DNA of 64,000 nt. It comes from Clostridium beijerinckii. Its GTDB lineage: Bacteria > Bacillota > Clostridia > Clostridiales > Clostridiaceae. The notes under the pieces were generated by a model. That model saw only the letters and a list, made by a program, of their open reading frames with translations, searched no databases and was not told where the DNA came from. This document shows, piece after piece, positions 56,510 to 64,000 of this stretch (positions are counted from its first letter, which is position 1; each line of letters opens with the position of its first letter). The stretch lies in the NCBI GenBank assembly GCA_003129525.1, contig CP029329.1, positions 715,501-779,500 on the forward strand. The letters run 5' to 3'. The position numbers and the translations under genes are program-made.

Positions 56510-56603
56510 TCATTCGCTTGCGAAATAGCTTTCCAGTAATTCTTCTACAATAGAAACCACTTCATGTGAATTCACATCTTTAAAATACTTCTCATATTTT
56601 CAT
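56510..56603 (-). pseudogene. Possible frameshifted micro-ORF
   Basis: An AGGAGA site and ATG (56601-56603) are followed by AAA ATA TGA. Removing one A from the A-run would give a 30-codon frame beginning MKYEKYFKDVNSHEVVSI and ending ESYFASE at the stop at 56510. This looks like coding sequence by composition, but it is very short. A remnant of a larger gene, or chance, are both possible. Confidence 0.25.
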
Positions 56604-56657
56604 AATATCTCCTAATAAATCTTACCTGTGTATCATTTTATCATCTTACCTCTATAT

Positions 56658-56900
56658 CTACCTTGATTGGCACCTTATACATACATTATAGGTAATAAAT
56701 ATATTAAAAGATCTATTGATAAATACATCCTTACCTTATCTAATATTAACTCCAAAACCTGTGTTAAATGGTGATAACACTTGTACAGGACTGTCAATTT
56801 TACTACCAGTAATTTTTAATAAAATAGTTCTGACCTCTTCCCGTATTTTATATCCTGAATTTAATTCATATATTCAAATTTCTTTTTTATATAAAGTTTA
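56658..56900 (-). pseudogene. Remnant of a hexapeptide-repeat (sugar O-) acetyltransferase
   Basis: Minus-strand translation in one frame gives YELNSGYKIREEV, ILLKITGSKIDSPVQVLSPF, NTGFGVNIR, a stop (complement of 56736-56738), then GKDVFINRS. This matches the pattern of isoleucine-patch acetyltransferases (xREExxxLTGxxID..VxxPFxTxxGxNIxIGKxVFIN). Upstream in-frame stop at 56874-56876 and loss of the rest after 56700 show that the gene is dead. The remainder of the 737-bp gap holds nothing recognised. Confidence 0.5.
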
Positions 56901-57210
56901 GCAAATTACTATTTATTGAGTTGTTTATATCGTTCATATGATATATTTAAACTACAACTCTGAACTAGTTACATTAGATAGATGGTATTGTACAACTTAA
57001 ATAAAATATCTATTTTATCTCATAAGGATACCTTCTAACTATCTCCATAATTCAAGCACTCTTTAATTATTAAGATACTGATTACATCATAATAGTTGAT
57101 TAAACGTAAGAATATAACTATGATGTTTTTAGTATGTTTAAATAATTTTATTTTTTTATAAAATATGCCATAATAAAGATATTAAATTGTATTTTGGAGA
57201 TGATTATTTT

Positions 57211-57948
57211 ATGGAAAATAAAATAGAAAATTTAACTCAAATTATAAAGGATAGTAACAATATAGTATTCTTCGGCGGTGCTGGTTGTAGTTGCGAAAGC
57301 GGTATTCCAGATTTTAGAAGTTCAAATGGATTATTTAATGAAAAACTGAATATTACATTTACTCCTGAACAATTAGTTTCACATACATTTTATATAAGAT
57401 ACCCACAAGAATTTTTTAGATTTTATAAGTCAAAGCTTATATATCCAGATGCTAAACCAAATGATGCTCACTTGGCATTAGCTAAACTTGAAGAAATGGG
57501 AAAATTAAAAGCTATAGTAACTCAAAACATAGATGGGCTTCATCAAGCAGCTGGAAGTAAAAATGTTTTTGAACTTCATGGATCTGTCCATAGAAATTAC
57601 TGTACTAAGTGTCACGAATTTTATGATGCAAAATTTATAATAGAATCTAAAGGAGCTCCTGCTTGCACTAAATGTGGGGGAACTGTTAAACCAGATGTAG
57701 TTCTTTATGAGGAAGGTTTAGATGATAATGTAATTAGAGGTGCAGTAGATGCAATTTCTAAAGCTGATACCTTAATAATAGGTGGGACTTCTCTTGTAGT
57801 TTATCCGGCTGCTGGACTTATAAACTATTTTAAAGGTAAAAATCTTATTCTTATAAATAAAAGCACAACTTCTGCTGATAACAAAGCTGACTTAGTTATT
57901 AATGATGCTATAGGAAAAGTATTTAGTGACGTTATGAAACTAATTTAA
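57211..57948 (+). CDS. NAD-dependent protein deacylase (Sir2 family)
   Basis: 245 residues. Removes acyl groups from lysines, using NAD. Motifs: FFGGAGCSCESGIPDFRS at residues 20-37 (NAD-binding; the usual GAGxSxESGIPDFR has two cysteines here, at 26 and 28), VTQNIDGLHQAAG, ELHGS with the catalytic histidine, a four-cysteine zinc site (CTKCH and CTKCGG), VLYEEGL and GGTSLVVYPAAGL. The ATG at 57211 has GGAGATG before it; an upstream TTG was rejected. A broken second copy follows after about 20 bp. Confidence 0.93.
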   Translation: MENKIENLTQIIKDSNNIVFFGGAGCSCESGIPDFRSSNGLFNEKLNITFTPEQLVSHTFYIRYPQEFFRFYKSKLIYPDAKPNDAHLALAKLEEMGKLKAIVTQNIDGLHQAAGSKNVFELHGSVHRNYCTKCHEFYDAKFIIESKGAPACTKCGGTVKPDVVLYEEGLDDNVIRGAVDAISKADTLIIGGTSLVVYPAAGLINYFKGKNLILINKSTTSADNKADLVINDAIGKVFSDVMKLI

Positions 57949-57965
57949 AAGAGGGTTTACGTTCT

Positions 57966-58603
57966 ATTCTCCATTGAATCAGGCATACCGATTATATAGA
58001 ACTGATAGCGGCCTAAAATATACTCCGGAAGTTATGTTATCTCATACTTTCTTTATGGGACATACAAGCGATTTTTTTAAGTTTTACAAAGAAAAAATGA
58101 TTTATGTTGATGCAAAGCCTAATTCTTCTAATTTAGCTCTAGCTAAATTAGAAGAAATGGGTAAATTAAAAGCTGTTGTAACTCAAAATATCGATGGCCT
58201 TCATAACGCTGCTGGAAGTAAAAATATTTATGAACTCCATGGATCAATTCATAGAAATTATTGCACTAAGTGCCATACTTTTTATGATTTAAATTTCACA
58301 TTAGAATCAGATGATATTCCTGAATGTCCAAAATGTGGTGGAACCGTAAAGCCTGATGTTGTTTTATACGAAGAAGGATTAGACACTAATGTAATAAATG
58401 GAGCTGTTAATGCCATTGAGCATGCATATACATTAATTATTGGAGGTACTTCACTTGCTGTTTATCCTGCAGCTGGACTTATAAATTATTTTAAAGGGAA
58501 AAATCTTATATTAATAAATAAGAGTTCTACTCCTTATGATTCTAAAGCTGATTTAGTCATCCATGATTCTATTGGTAAAGTTTTAGATGAGGCATTAAAA
58601 TAA
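57966..58603 (+). pseudogene. Second Sir2 copy, N-terminally broken
   Basis: Downstream of the intact sirtuin, the plus strand reads SIESGIP (57980-58000 region), then loses frame, then continues in frame from about residue 10 of a reading frame as TDSGLKYTPEVMLSHTFF to the end (KVLDEALK). It is highly similar to the first copy (TQNIDGLHNAAGSKN, CTKCHTFYD, CPKCGGTVKPDVVLYEEGLD, NYFKGKNLILINKS). The glycine-rich NAD segment (GAG) is missing and no good start codon or ribosome site exists, so the copy is probably inactive, a decayed tandem duplicate. Confidence 0.75.
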
Positions 58604-58816
58604 TTTAATACTTGTCTTTAATTAATGCATAGGACTCGTGTCTTAACTACCCACTTTCAAATTAGCAGCATGTAGTTCAGTAATAGTTTTATTATAAAAC
58701 AAAATTTTTAATTTAATTTATGTATAAATGAATTTTATTTGGCAATAACTAATAATGAAGTATTTAACTTCAATATTTAATCGCCTCTCCCCCATTTTTA
58801 TTTATATACAATATTT

Positions 58817-58861
58817 AAGTGCTGTAACTATGTTCAATGATTTGACATAATTACAGCACTT
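58817..58861. terminator. Terminator between the sirtuin copies and cinA
   Basis: AAGTGCTGTAA pairs with TTACAGCACTT with an extra TATGT/ACATA inside; T-rich downstream on the plus strand. The rest of 58604-59001 is empty AT-rich DNA. Confidence 0.75.
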
Positions 58862-59001
58862 TTATTTTATATTTATTTAGAACAATATTTATATATATAG
58901 AAGATATCAAACCTCTAATGTATAGTTAGTATTATATTTACTATACTTACTCGTATATCTAAAAGTAGAAATGAGTGATATATTCATACGCGCTGTATGC
59001 C

Positions 59002-60237
59002 TTATTTTTTTATTAAAATTCTTCTAAGCATATCTAACCCAGTTATTGTTGCTTGAAGTCTAACTCTGTTTCTATTTCCATTAAAAATGCATTTTTTCAC
59101 TGTTACTTCGCCTTGTACATACACGCCTACATAAACTAATCCTACAGGCTTTTCTTCAGTTCCGCCTCCTGGTCCTGCAATTCCTGTTGTAACAATGCTT
59201 ACATCCGTTCCAGAGGCCTTTGCAATTCCAATTGCCATTTCCCTTGCTGTTTCTTCACTTACAGCTCCATATTTTTCTAGCGTCTCATTCCTAACACCTA
59301 ATCTATTATGTTTAGCCTCATTAGAATACGTTACAGCGCCTTCCAAAAGCACTTCAGATATTCCAGGATAATTGATAAGGGTACTTGCTATCATTCCTCC
59401 TGTACATGATTCAGCTGTAGATATTGTAAGCTTTTTATGAATCAATAGCTTACATACAACATCTTCTATGGCAATATCTTCTGTTGCATAAACATTATCA
59501 CCTAATCTTCTTTTAATTTCTTCTTCTATAGGTGCTATTAATTTTAATGCTTCTTCTTCATTTTCAGCTTTTGCTGTTACTCTAAGCATTACACCTACTT
59601 CTTTTGCATAAGGCGCAATGGTCGGATTCGTTTGAGCCTCCATCAAATCCTTAACCTCTTCTGCCACAGCACTTTCTCCAATTCCTAATATTTTTATCAT
59701 TTTAGATACTAATATTGAATCAGCTTTTTTTTGTAGATAAGGTCTAACTGTCTCTTCAAACATTGGCTTCATTTCCTTTGGTGGTCCCGGTAAAATAATC
59801 ATTATTTTATTATTTTCTTCTATGATTACACCTGGTGCTGTACCATTATTATTATTTATAATAATAGTTCCTTTTGGAATTAACCCTTGTTTTAAATTAT
59901 TTTCAGTCATTTTTCTTTCTCTGAATTTGAAATAATCTTTTATTTTTTTAATTGATTCTTCATCTGGTAGTAATTCTTTATTAAAATACATTGCTGCAAC
60001 TTCTTTTGTAAGATCATCATTGGTCGGTCCAAGACCACCTGTTGTTATTATAATATCACTTCTGCTATAAGCCTCATCAAAAGCATGTACAATTCTTTTT
60101 TCATTATCTCCTACCACTTGTTGATAATACATATCTATTCCTAAGGTTGCTAATTCCTGTGCTAAATATTGAGCATTAGAATTAATTATGTCTCCTAATA
60201 ATATTTCTGTTCCTATAGCTATAATTTCTGCTTTCAT
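59002..60237 (-). CDS. cinA: CinA family nicotinamide-nucleotide amidohydrolase
   Basis: 411 residues, two domains. N-terminal MoaB/MogA-like domain with EIIAIGTEILLGDIINSNA and ITTGGLGPTNDDLTKE; C-terminal PncC deamidase domain with STAESCTGGMIASTLINYPG and VTTGIAGPGGGTEEKPVG. It hydrolyses NMN and recycles pyridine nucleotides, with an ADP-ribose pyrophosphatase activity in the N-terminal half; in Streptococcus it is competence-induced. GAAGG precedes the ATG. Stand-alone gene. Confidence 0.94.
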   Translation of the reverse strand: MKAEIIAIGTEILLGDIINSNAQYLAQELATLGIDMYYQQVVGDNEKRIVHAFDEAYSRSDIIITTGGLGPTNDDLTKEVAAMYFNKELLPDEESIKKIKDYFKFRERKMTENNLKQGLIPKGTIIINNNNGTAPGVIIEENNKIMIILPGPPKEMKPMFEETVRPYLQKKADSILVSKMIKILGIGESAVAEEVKDLMEAQTNPTIAPYAKEVGVMLRVTAKAENEEEALKLIAPIEEEIKRRLGDNVYATEDIAIEDVVCKLLIHKKLTISTAESCTGGMIASTLINYPGISEVLLEGAVTYSNEAKHNRLGVRNETLEKYGAVSEETAREMAIGIAKASGTDVSIVTTGIAGPGGGTEEKPVGLVYVGVYVQGEVTVKKCIFNGNRNRVRLQATITGLDMLRRILIKK

Positions 60238-60349
60238 TTTTATTACCTTCTTCTTTTTATTTGTTTATAAAAAATTGTTTTGAAATGTTTTTAACAATGT
60301 TAGCTTATTAGTAATTAATTGTCAATTATTTCAATGCAATAAAAATTTA

Positions 60350-60388
60350 AGACCTATTCAATAAAATACTGAATAGGTCTATTTTTTT
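60350..60388 (+). terminator. Intrinsic terminator upstream of cinA
   Basis: AGACCTATTCA pairs with TGAATAGGTCT (9-nt loop) followed by seven T on the plus strand; on the minus strand a T-rich flank also follows, so it may stop the glucokinase transcript. Confidence 0.75.
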
Positions 60389-60395
60389 ATAATAC

Positions 60396-60424
60396 GCTAT
60401 CTCTAAATTAAATTTAGAGATAGC
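60396..60424. terminator. Second hairpin upstream of cinA
   Basis: GCTATCTCTAAATT and its complement around a single A; a near-perfect palindrome next to the terminator at 60350. Confidence 0.5.
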
Positions 60425-60620
60425 TTATATAAAAAATTTTTTCATCTCAATGTATTTTGAGTAAACACTTAAATAATAAAAAAACAAAAAGTTTTTTACA
60501 AAAGCCTTTACTTAAAATTAAATTAGTAATATGTATGAGAAGAAAAAATTCATTGCAAGAGAGCTTCTATACTTCTATTGTATGTATAATCACTCCTGCT
60601 TATTCATACTATTAAAAATT

Positions 60621-60750
60621 TATCTGATAGCTAGCATCCGTAACACTCCCACTTCTTAAAGTGGAAGATAACGGCTGCACGCTCCTAGATAAGTTCAACT
60701 AAGATTCAGATGGGGATTAAACCCCACCTAAATCAAGTTTCACTTGATAT
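60621..60750 (+). repeat. Structured intergenic repeat, copy C
   Basis: ATCTGATAGCTAGCATCCGT pairs with ACGGCTGC; inner hairpin CCACTT/AAGTGG; AGATAAGTTCAACTA; hairpin AGATGGGG-ATTAAA-CCCCACCT; end TCAAGTTTCACTTGATAT. Same layout as copies A and B with unrelated arms. It lies about 70 bp downstream of the glucokinase stop, antisense to it. The rest of the 60238-60820 gap holds the two hairpins above. Confidence 0.65.
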
Positions 60751-60820
60751 TATTTCCAGCCATTCTAATATTCCCATCTCTTTAGATAGGAATTAAAAAG
60801 ATTATGACCTTAGTAAATTA

Positions 60821-61774
60821 TTATTTATCTTCTGTTTCAAGTAATGCTAATGCTACTGCTCCTATTACTCCTGCATTTGTGCCTAATCCTGCTGGAACGA
60901 TTTTAACTGATGCCGCCATAGATTTAAAACATCTCTTATCAACTACTTTTCTTACTGTATCGAAAACTATATCTCCTGCAGCTGCTACTCCACCACCAAT
61001 TATTATTATTTCTGGATCAAAAATTGCTACTGCATTAGCTACTGCTATTCCTAAGTAATTTAATGCATTATCAATTATATCTTTACAAACTGGATCTCCT
61101 GCTGCAGCTTCTGTAAATACTTCATATGAAGTAACAGTTTCATATTTTCTTAATGAAGTTTCCACTTTACTAGTTAATGCTTCTTGTCCTCTTTTAGCAA
61201 TTGCAGTTCCTGATGATGTTGCTTCTACACAACCAATATTTCCACAGTTACATCTTGGACCATCTGGTGCTACTGTCATATGTCCAATTTCTAAAGCATT
61301 TGAAGTATGTCCTCTATATACCTTTCCATTTAAAATAGCTCCTCCGCCTACTCCAGTACTTACTGTAAAGAATACTACATGTTTAGCGCCTTTTCCTGCT
61401 CCAAACATATATTCTCCAATAGCTGCAACGTTTGCATCATTATCTAAAAATACTGGTACCCCAAACTTCTTATTTAATGGTTCAACTAAATTAAAGTTTT
61501 TGAATGGAAGATTTGGTGTATAAATTATTGTTCCTTTTTCTGCATCTAAAGGGCCTGGTGAACCTATTCCTATTCCCTTTATTTCTTCATAAGTAACTGA
61601 ACCATCCTTAATTACTTTTTCTATGGATTCAATAATTCTATTAAGTACAGGAATTTCTCCTTCATTAGCATTTGTTGGCACTGTTGTTTGACTTATTACC
61701 TCTCCATTTAAATTAGATAATGCAGTACTTATCTTAGTACCTCCTAAATCTACTCCTACAACATAATTTTGCAT
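60821..61774 (-). CDS. ROK-family glucokinase
   Basis: 317 residues. Phosphorylates glucose with ATP. Motifs: VGVDLGGTKISTALSN (ATP), LDNDANVAAIGEYMFGAGKG with the catalytic aspartate, STGVGGGAILNG, and the ROK zinc motif GPRCNCGNIGCVEATSSG. The ATG at 61774 follows GGAGAG. Whether this is the main glucokinase or another ROK kinase is not certain; the length and residues fit the GlkA-type glucokinase of clostridia. Confidence 0.9.
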   Translation of the reverse strand: MQNYVVGVDLGGTKISTALSNLNGEVISQTTVPTNANEGEIPVLNRIIESIEKVIKDGSVTYEEIKGIGIGSPGPLDAEKGTIIYTPNLPFKNFNLVEPLNKKFGVPVFLDNDANVAAIGEYMFGAGKGAKHVVFFTVSTGVGGGAILNGKVYRGHTSNALEIGHMTVAPDGPRCNCGNIGCVEATSSGTAIAKRGQEALTSKVETSLRKYETVTSYEVFTEAAAGDPVCKDIIDNALNYLGIAVANAVAIFDPEIIIIGGGVAAAGDIVFDTVRKVVDKRCFKSMAASVKIVPAGLGTNAGVIGAVALALLETEDK

Positions 61775-61850
61775 AAAATAACTCTCCTTCATTTCAATTT
61801 ATTCTAATAGCTATTATACTATATTATGTAATATTAATAAAACCTGTATT

Positions 61851-62102
61851 TTAAATATTATTTCTTGAAGATAATTTATTGGCGCTAATGTAATAGTTAC
61901 CAAAATCATCATAATGTGTATAGTTAATAATAAATTTATTATCCTGAAGCATTGAGTTGATTACATCTATTTCTCCTTTGTTATCTTTATTAATTCTTAT
62001 TACAAAATTATCATCTTTATCTATTATATTTAAATAATCAAATATATTACTGTAATCACTTAATTCTATATTCCCACTAATGTTCATACTATAATCTGAC
62101 AT
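61851..62102 (-). CDS. Small acidic hypothetical protein
   Basis: 83 residues, MSDYSMNISGNIELSDYSNI at the start, many Asn/Asp/Ser/Ile, no cysteine and no membrane segment. A strong AAGGAGG site at good spacing before the ATG supports real translation. Family unknown to me. It is 76 bp upstream of glucokinase on the same strand, probably the same transcript. Confidence 0.68.
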   Translation of the reverse strand: MSDYSMNISGNIELSDYSNIFDYLNIIDKDDNFVIRINKDNKGEIDVINSMLQDNKFIINYTHYDDFGNYYISANKLSSRNNI

Positions 62103-62326
62103 TAATTTATCCTCCTTGCAATGTATTTTTTAAAATTTATATAACATTCCTAAAAGTAGTATGTCTTCGTATAAGTAATTTTATCCTATTCTTATTAATG
62201 TAAAATTACCCTAATTTACTAAAATAAAGTTTAATCTTAAATAAATAATTCAGAATGTTAATAGACAAATTTCACATCTCTCCTATTTCCCAAGTATACT
62301 CATAATTTAAAATTATATGAAACTAA

Positions 62327-62368
62327 AAATAAAGGTCATACATTTTATCAAAAGCATGACCTTTATTT
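62327..62368. terminator. Terminator of the EF-G gene
   Basis: AAATAAAGGTCAT pairs with ATGACCTTTATTT, A- and T-rich ends; 24 bp after the EF-G stop on the minus strand. Confidence 0.8.
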
Positions 62369-62391
62369 AAATGGATATATTATATAAACTT

Positions 62392-64000
62392 TTATTTTCT
62401 TAATTTATTTACACTTTCTATAGCTTTTACTAATTCTACTTCTGGAACTTCTTCATACCTTATAACTTCCTTTGTGAATGTTCCTCTACCTTGAGTTAAT
62501 GATCGTAATTCAGTAGCATACTTTCTAACCTCTGCAAGTGGAACTTCAGCTGTAACCTTTTGTTTCTCCCCTTCTGATTCCATTCCAATTACTCTTCCTC
62601 TCTTTTTGTTTATATCTGCTATTACATCTCCCATATATTCATTGGGTAATATAACTTCTACTTTCATTATAGGCTCTAATAGAATTGGATTAGCTTGTTC
62701 AAGGCCTTTTTTGTAAGCTATAGATGCAGCCATTTTAAATGCCATTTCAGACGAATCCACAGCATGATATGATCCATCATGAAGAGTTGCTCTAAGTCCT
62801 ATAACTGGGCAGCCAGCTAAAACTCCATGTGATATACAATCTCTTAATCCCTTTTCCACGGCTGGTATGAAGTTTCTTGGAACTGCACCACCAACAACAT
62901 TGTCTATAAATTCTAAATCTTCTACATCATCACCTCTATGTTCAAACTTAATAACAACATCTCCATATTGACCATGTCCACCAGACTGTTTTTTGTGTTT
63001 TCCTTGTACATCTGCAAAGCCTTTTATAGCTTCTTTATAGGGAACCTTAGGCAAATCTAATACTACATCCACACCAAATTTACTTTTTATTTTACTTGCA
63101 ATTATGTTAATATGAGTTTCACCTAGTCCCGAAATAATAATTTCTGCATTTTCTATATCTCTAGATATTTCAAAAACAGGATCCTCTTCTTTTAACTTAT
63201 TTAATGCTTGAGATATCTTTTCTTCATCCCCCTTAGCTTGTGGTATTACAGCCATAGAGCAAACTGCTTTTGGGAAATTCATCTTATCATACATAATTTT
63301 AAAATTTGGACTAGCTAATGTGTCTCCTGTACTTGTATATTGCAATTTAGAAATTGCACCTATATCCCCTGCAATAATACTTTTAGCTGGTATTTGTGTC
63401 TTACCTCTGATAAAACAAATATGAGCAAGTTTTTCATTCTTATCCTTATTAACATTTAATACTGTCATATCTTCCTTTGCTTCTCCTGTTATAACCCTAA
63501 AGAACGATATTTTTCCTACAAATGGATCTGCAATAGTTTTAAATATCAATGCTGAAAAAGGTTTGTCTTGGTCAAGATTTATGAAAATCTCTTCATCATT
63601 TACAATATCTAAAGCTTTTTGTGGAATCGCATATTCTGGTGAAGGAAAACATTCTACTATATCATCAATTAAAGAATCCATTCCTATGATTTTAGTTGCA
63701 CTTCCACACATAACAGGTGCAATATCTCCGCTAGCACATCCACTTATTAATCCTTTATATATTTCTTCATCACTTAATTCACCTTCATTAAAATATTTAT
63801 CAAGTAAAGTTTCATCTGTTTCAGCTACAGCTTCCATAATCATTCTTTTACACTTTTCAACTTCATCCATTAATTCTTTAGGTATATCTAATATCTCTAT
63901 TTTCTTTGTTTTCACATCATATATTCTAGCTTGCTTAGATATAATATTTATTACTCCCTTAAAATTATCTTCTTCTCCTATTGGATATTGAATAGGAACT
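62392..64000 (-). CDS. Elongation factor G paralogue (5' end cut by window edge)
   Basis: About 536 C-terminal residues are visible, from VPIQYPIGEEDNFKGVINII at the right edge to the end ...AIESVNKLRK. Domain II includes SALIFKTIADPFVGKISFFR; domains III-V include SGLGETHINIIASKIK, GGAVPRNFIPAVEKGLRD and GRVIGMES. It is an EF-G-like translocation factor; the sequence is divergent from the main FusA (for instance HKKQSGGHGQYGDVVIKFEH is present but loops differ), fitting the second EF-G copy common in clostridia. The GTPase domain lies outside the window. Confidence 0.85.
   Translation of the reverse strand, partial: VPIQYPIGEEDNFKGVINIISKQARIYDVKTKKIEILDIPKELMDEVEKCKRMIMEAVAETDETLLDKYFNEGELSDEEIYKGLISGCASGDIAPVMCGSATKIIGMDSLIDDIVECFPSPEYAIPQKALDIVNDEEIFINLDQDKPFSALIFKTIADPFVGKISFFRVITGEAKEDMTVLNVNKDKNEKLAHICFIRGKTQIPAKSIIAGDIGAISKLQYTSTGDTLASPNFKIMYDKMNFPKAVCSMAVIPQAKGDEEKISQALNKLKEEDPVFEISRDIENAEIIISGLGETHINIIASKIKSKFGVDVVLDLPKVPYKEAIKGFADVQGKHKKQSGGHGQYGDVVIKFEHRGDDVEDLEFIDNVVGGAVPRNFIPAVEKGLRDCISHGVLAGCPVIGLRATLHDGSYHAVDSSEMAFKMAASIAYKKGLEQANPILLEPIMKVEVILPNEYMGDVIADINKKRGRVIGMESEGEKQKVTAEVPLAEVRKYATELRSLTQGRGTFTKEVIRYEEVPEVELVKAIESVNKLRK

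Noticed and set aside
56716-56901. A plus-strand 61-codon frame in the 56.4-57.2 kb gap
   Set aside because: It lies opposite acetyltransferase remnants and has no ribosome site; it is a shadow of the pseudogene.

Overview
The window is AT-rich, Gram-positive, spore-former-type DNA. The gene content and order (pfkA-pyk downstream of dnaE; rapZ-yvcK-whiA; uvrB-uvrA; a MinJ-like gene, ctpB, ftsX, ftsE; trmN6-rsmI divergent from abrB; mazEF; a dlt operon of clostridial type) point to Clostridium sensu stricto, probably near the C. beijerinckii/butyricum group. The species is an inference from style, not from a database search. It is an ordinary chromosomal backbone: no prophage, insertion sequence or CRISPR array was seen.

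Layout: 0-6 kb pyruvate kinase (cut by the left edge), phosphofructokinase and DNA polymerase III DnaE; 6-9.4 kb whiA-yvcK-rapZ; 9.5-16 kb murB, uvrC, a class B penicillin-binding protein, an FtsW/RodA flippase-polymerase and an FHA protein; 16-21.3 kb uvrA and uvrB, with a LexA-type box in front of uvrB; 21.4-26 kb MinJ-like PDZ membrane protein, CtpB-like protease and FtsEX; 26-34 kb YitT, split transketolase, MazEF, GerS-like protein, Nnr, AcpS; 34-40 kb SSB, YihY and dltD-X-A-B-C (dltX is a 48-residue gene found by hand); 40.5-44 kb UDP-sugar genes of WbpA/D/E type; 44-47 kb an XPD/DinG-type helicase with a nuclease-like N-terminus and a DUF1836 protein; 47-50 kb abrB with two promoters and a Spo0A box, rsmI and trmN6; 50-55 kb an NlpC/P60 hydrolase, tRNA-Pro, HAD phosphatase, PpiC, Ung and a DUF3785-type protein; 55.3-55.5 kb a stand-alone 5S rRNA-tRNA-Phe unit; 56-59 kb a decayed acetyltransferase gene, a sirtuin and its broken tandem copy; 59-64 kb cinA, ROK glucokinase and an EF-G paralogue cut by the right edge. 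From 1 to 47 kb almost every gene is on the minus strand; after 47.7 kb strands are mixed.

The most unusual content is between the genes. (1) A dispersed family of structured repeats of roughly 100-200 bp (about 24.3, 26.0, 27.2, 29.4, 40.5, 49.8, 52.5, 55.1 and 60.6 kb) shares short boxes (ATCTGATATCTAG, AGNTTCACTTTAT, GCATAAGTTCGAG) while its hairpin arms change sequence and stay complementary, the signature of selection on structure. Two copies flank ftsEX. (2) A second family is built from 7-bp units (TTAATTG, TTAACTG, TGCATTG and relatives) set in tandem or as palindromes; one array supplies the last codons of uvrB. (3) At 52.5 kb a 342-bp stretch bounded by an 11-bp inverted repeat holds three degenerate ~37-bp tandem repeats, each with a small hairpin. 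No known RNA class was recognised in these.
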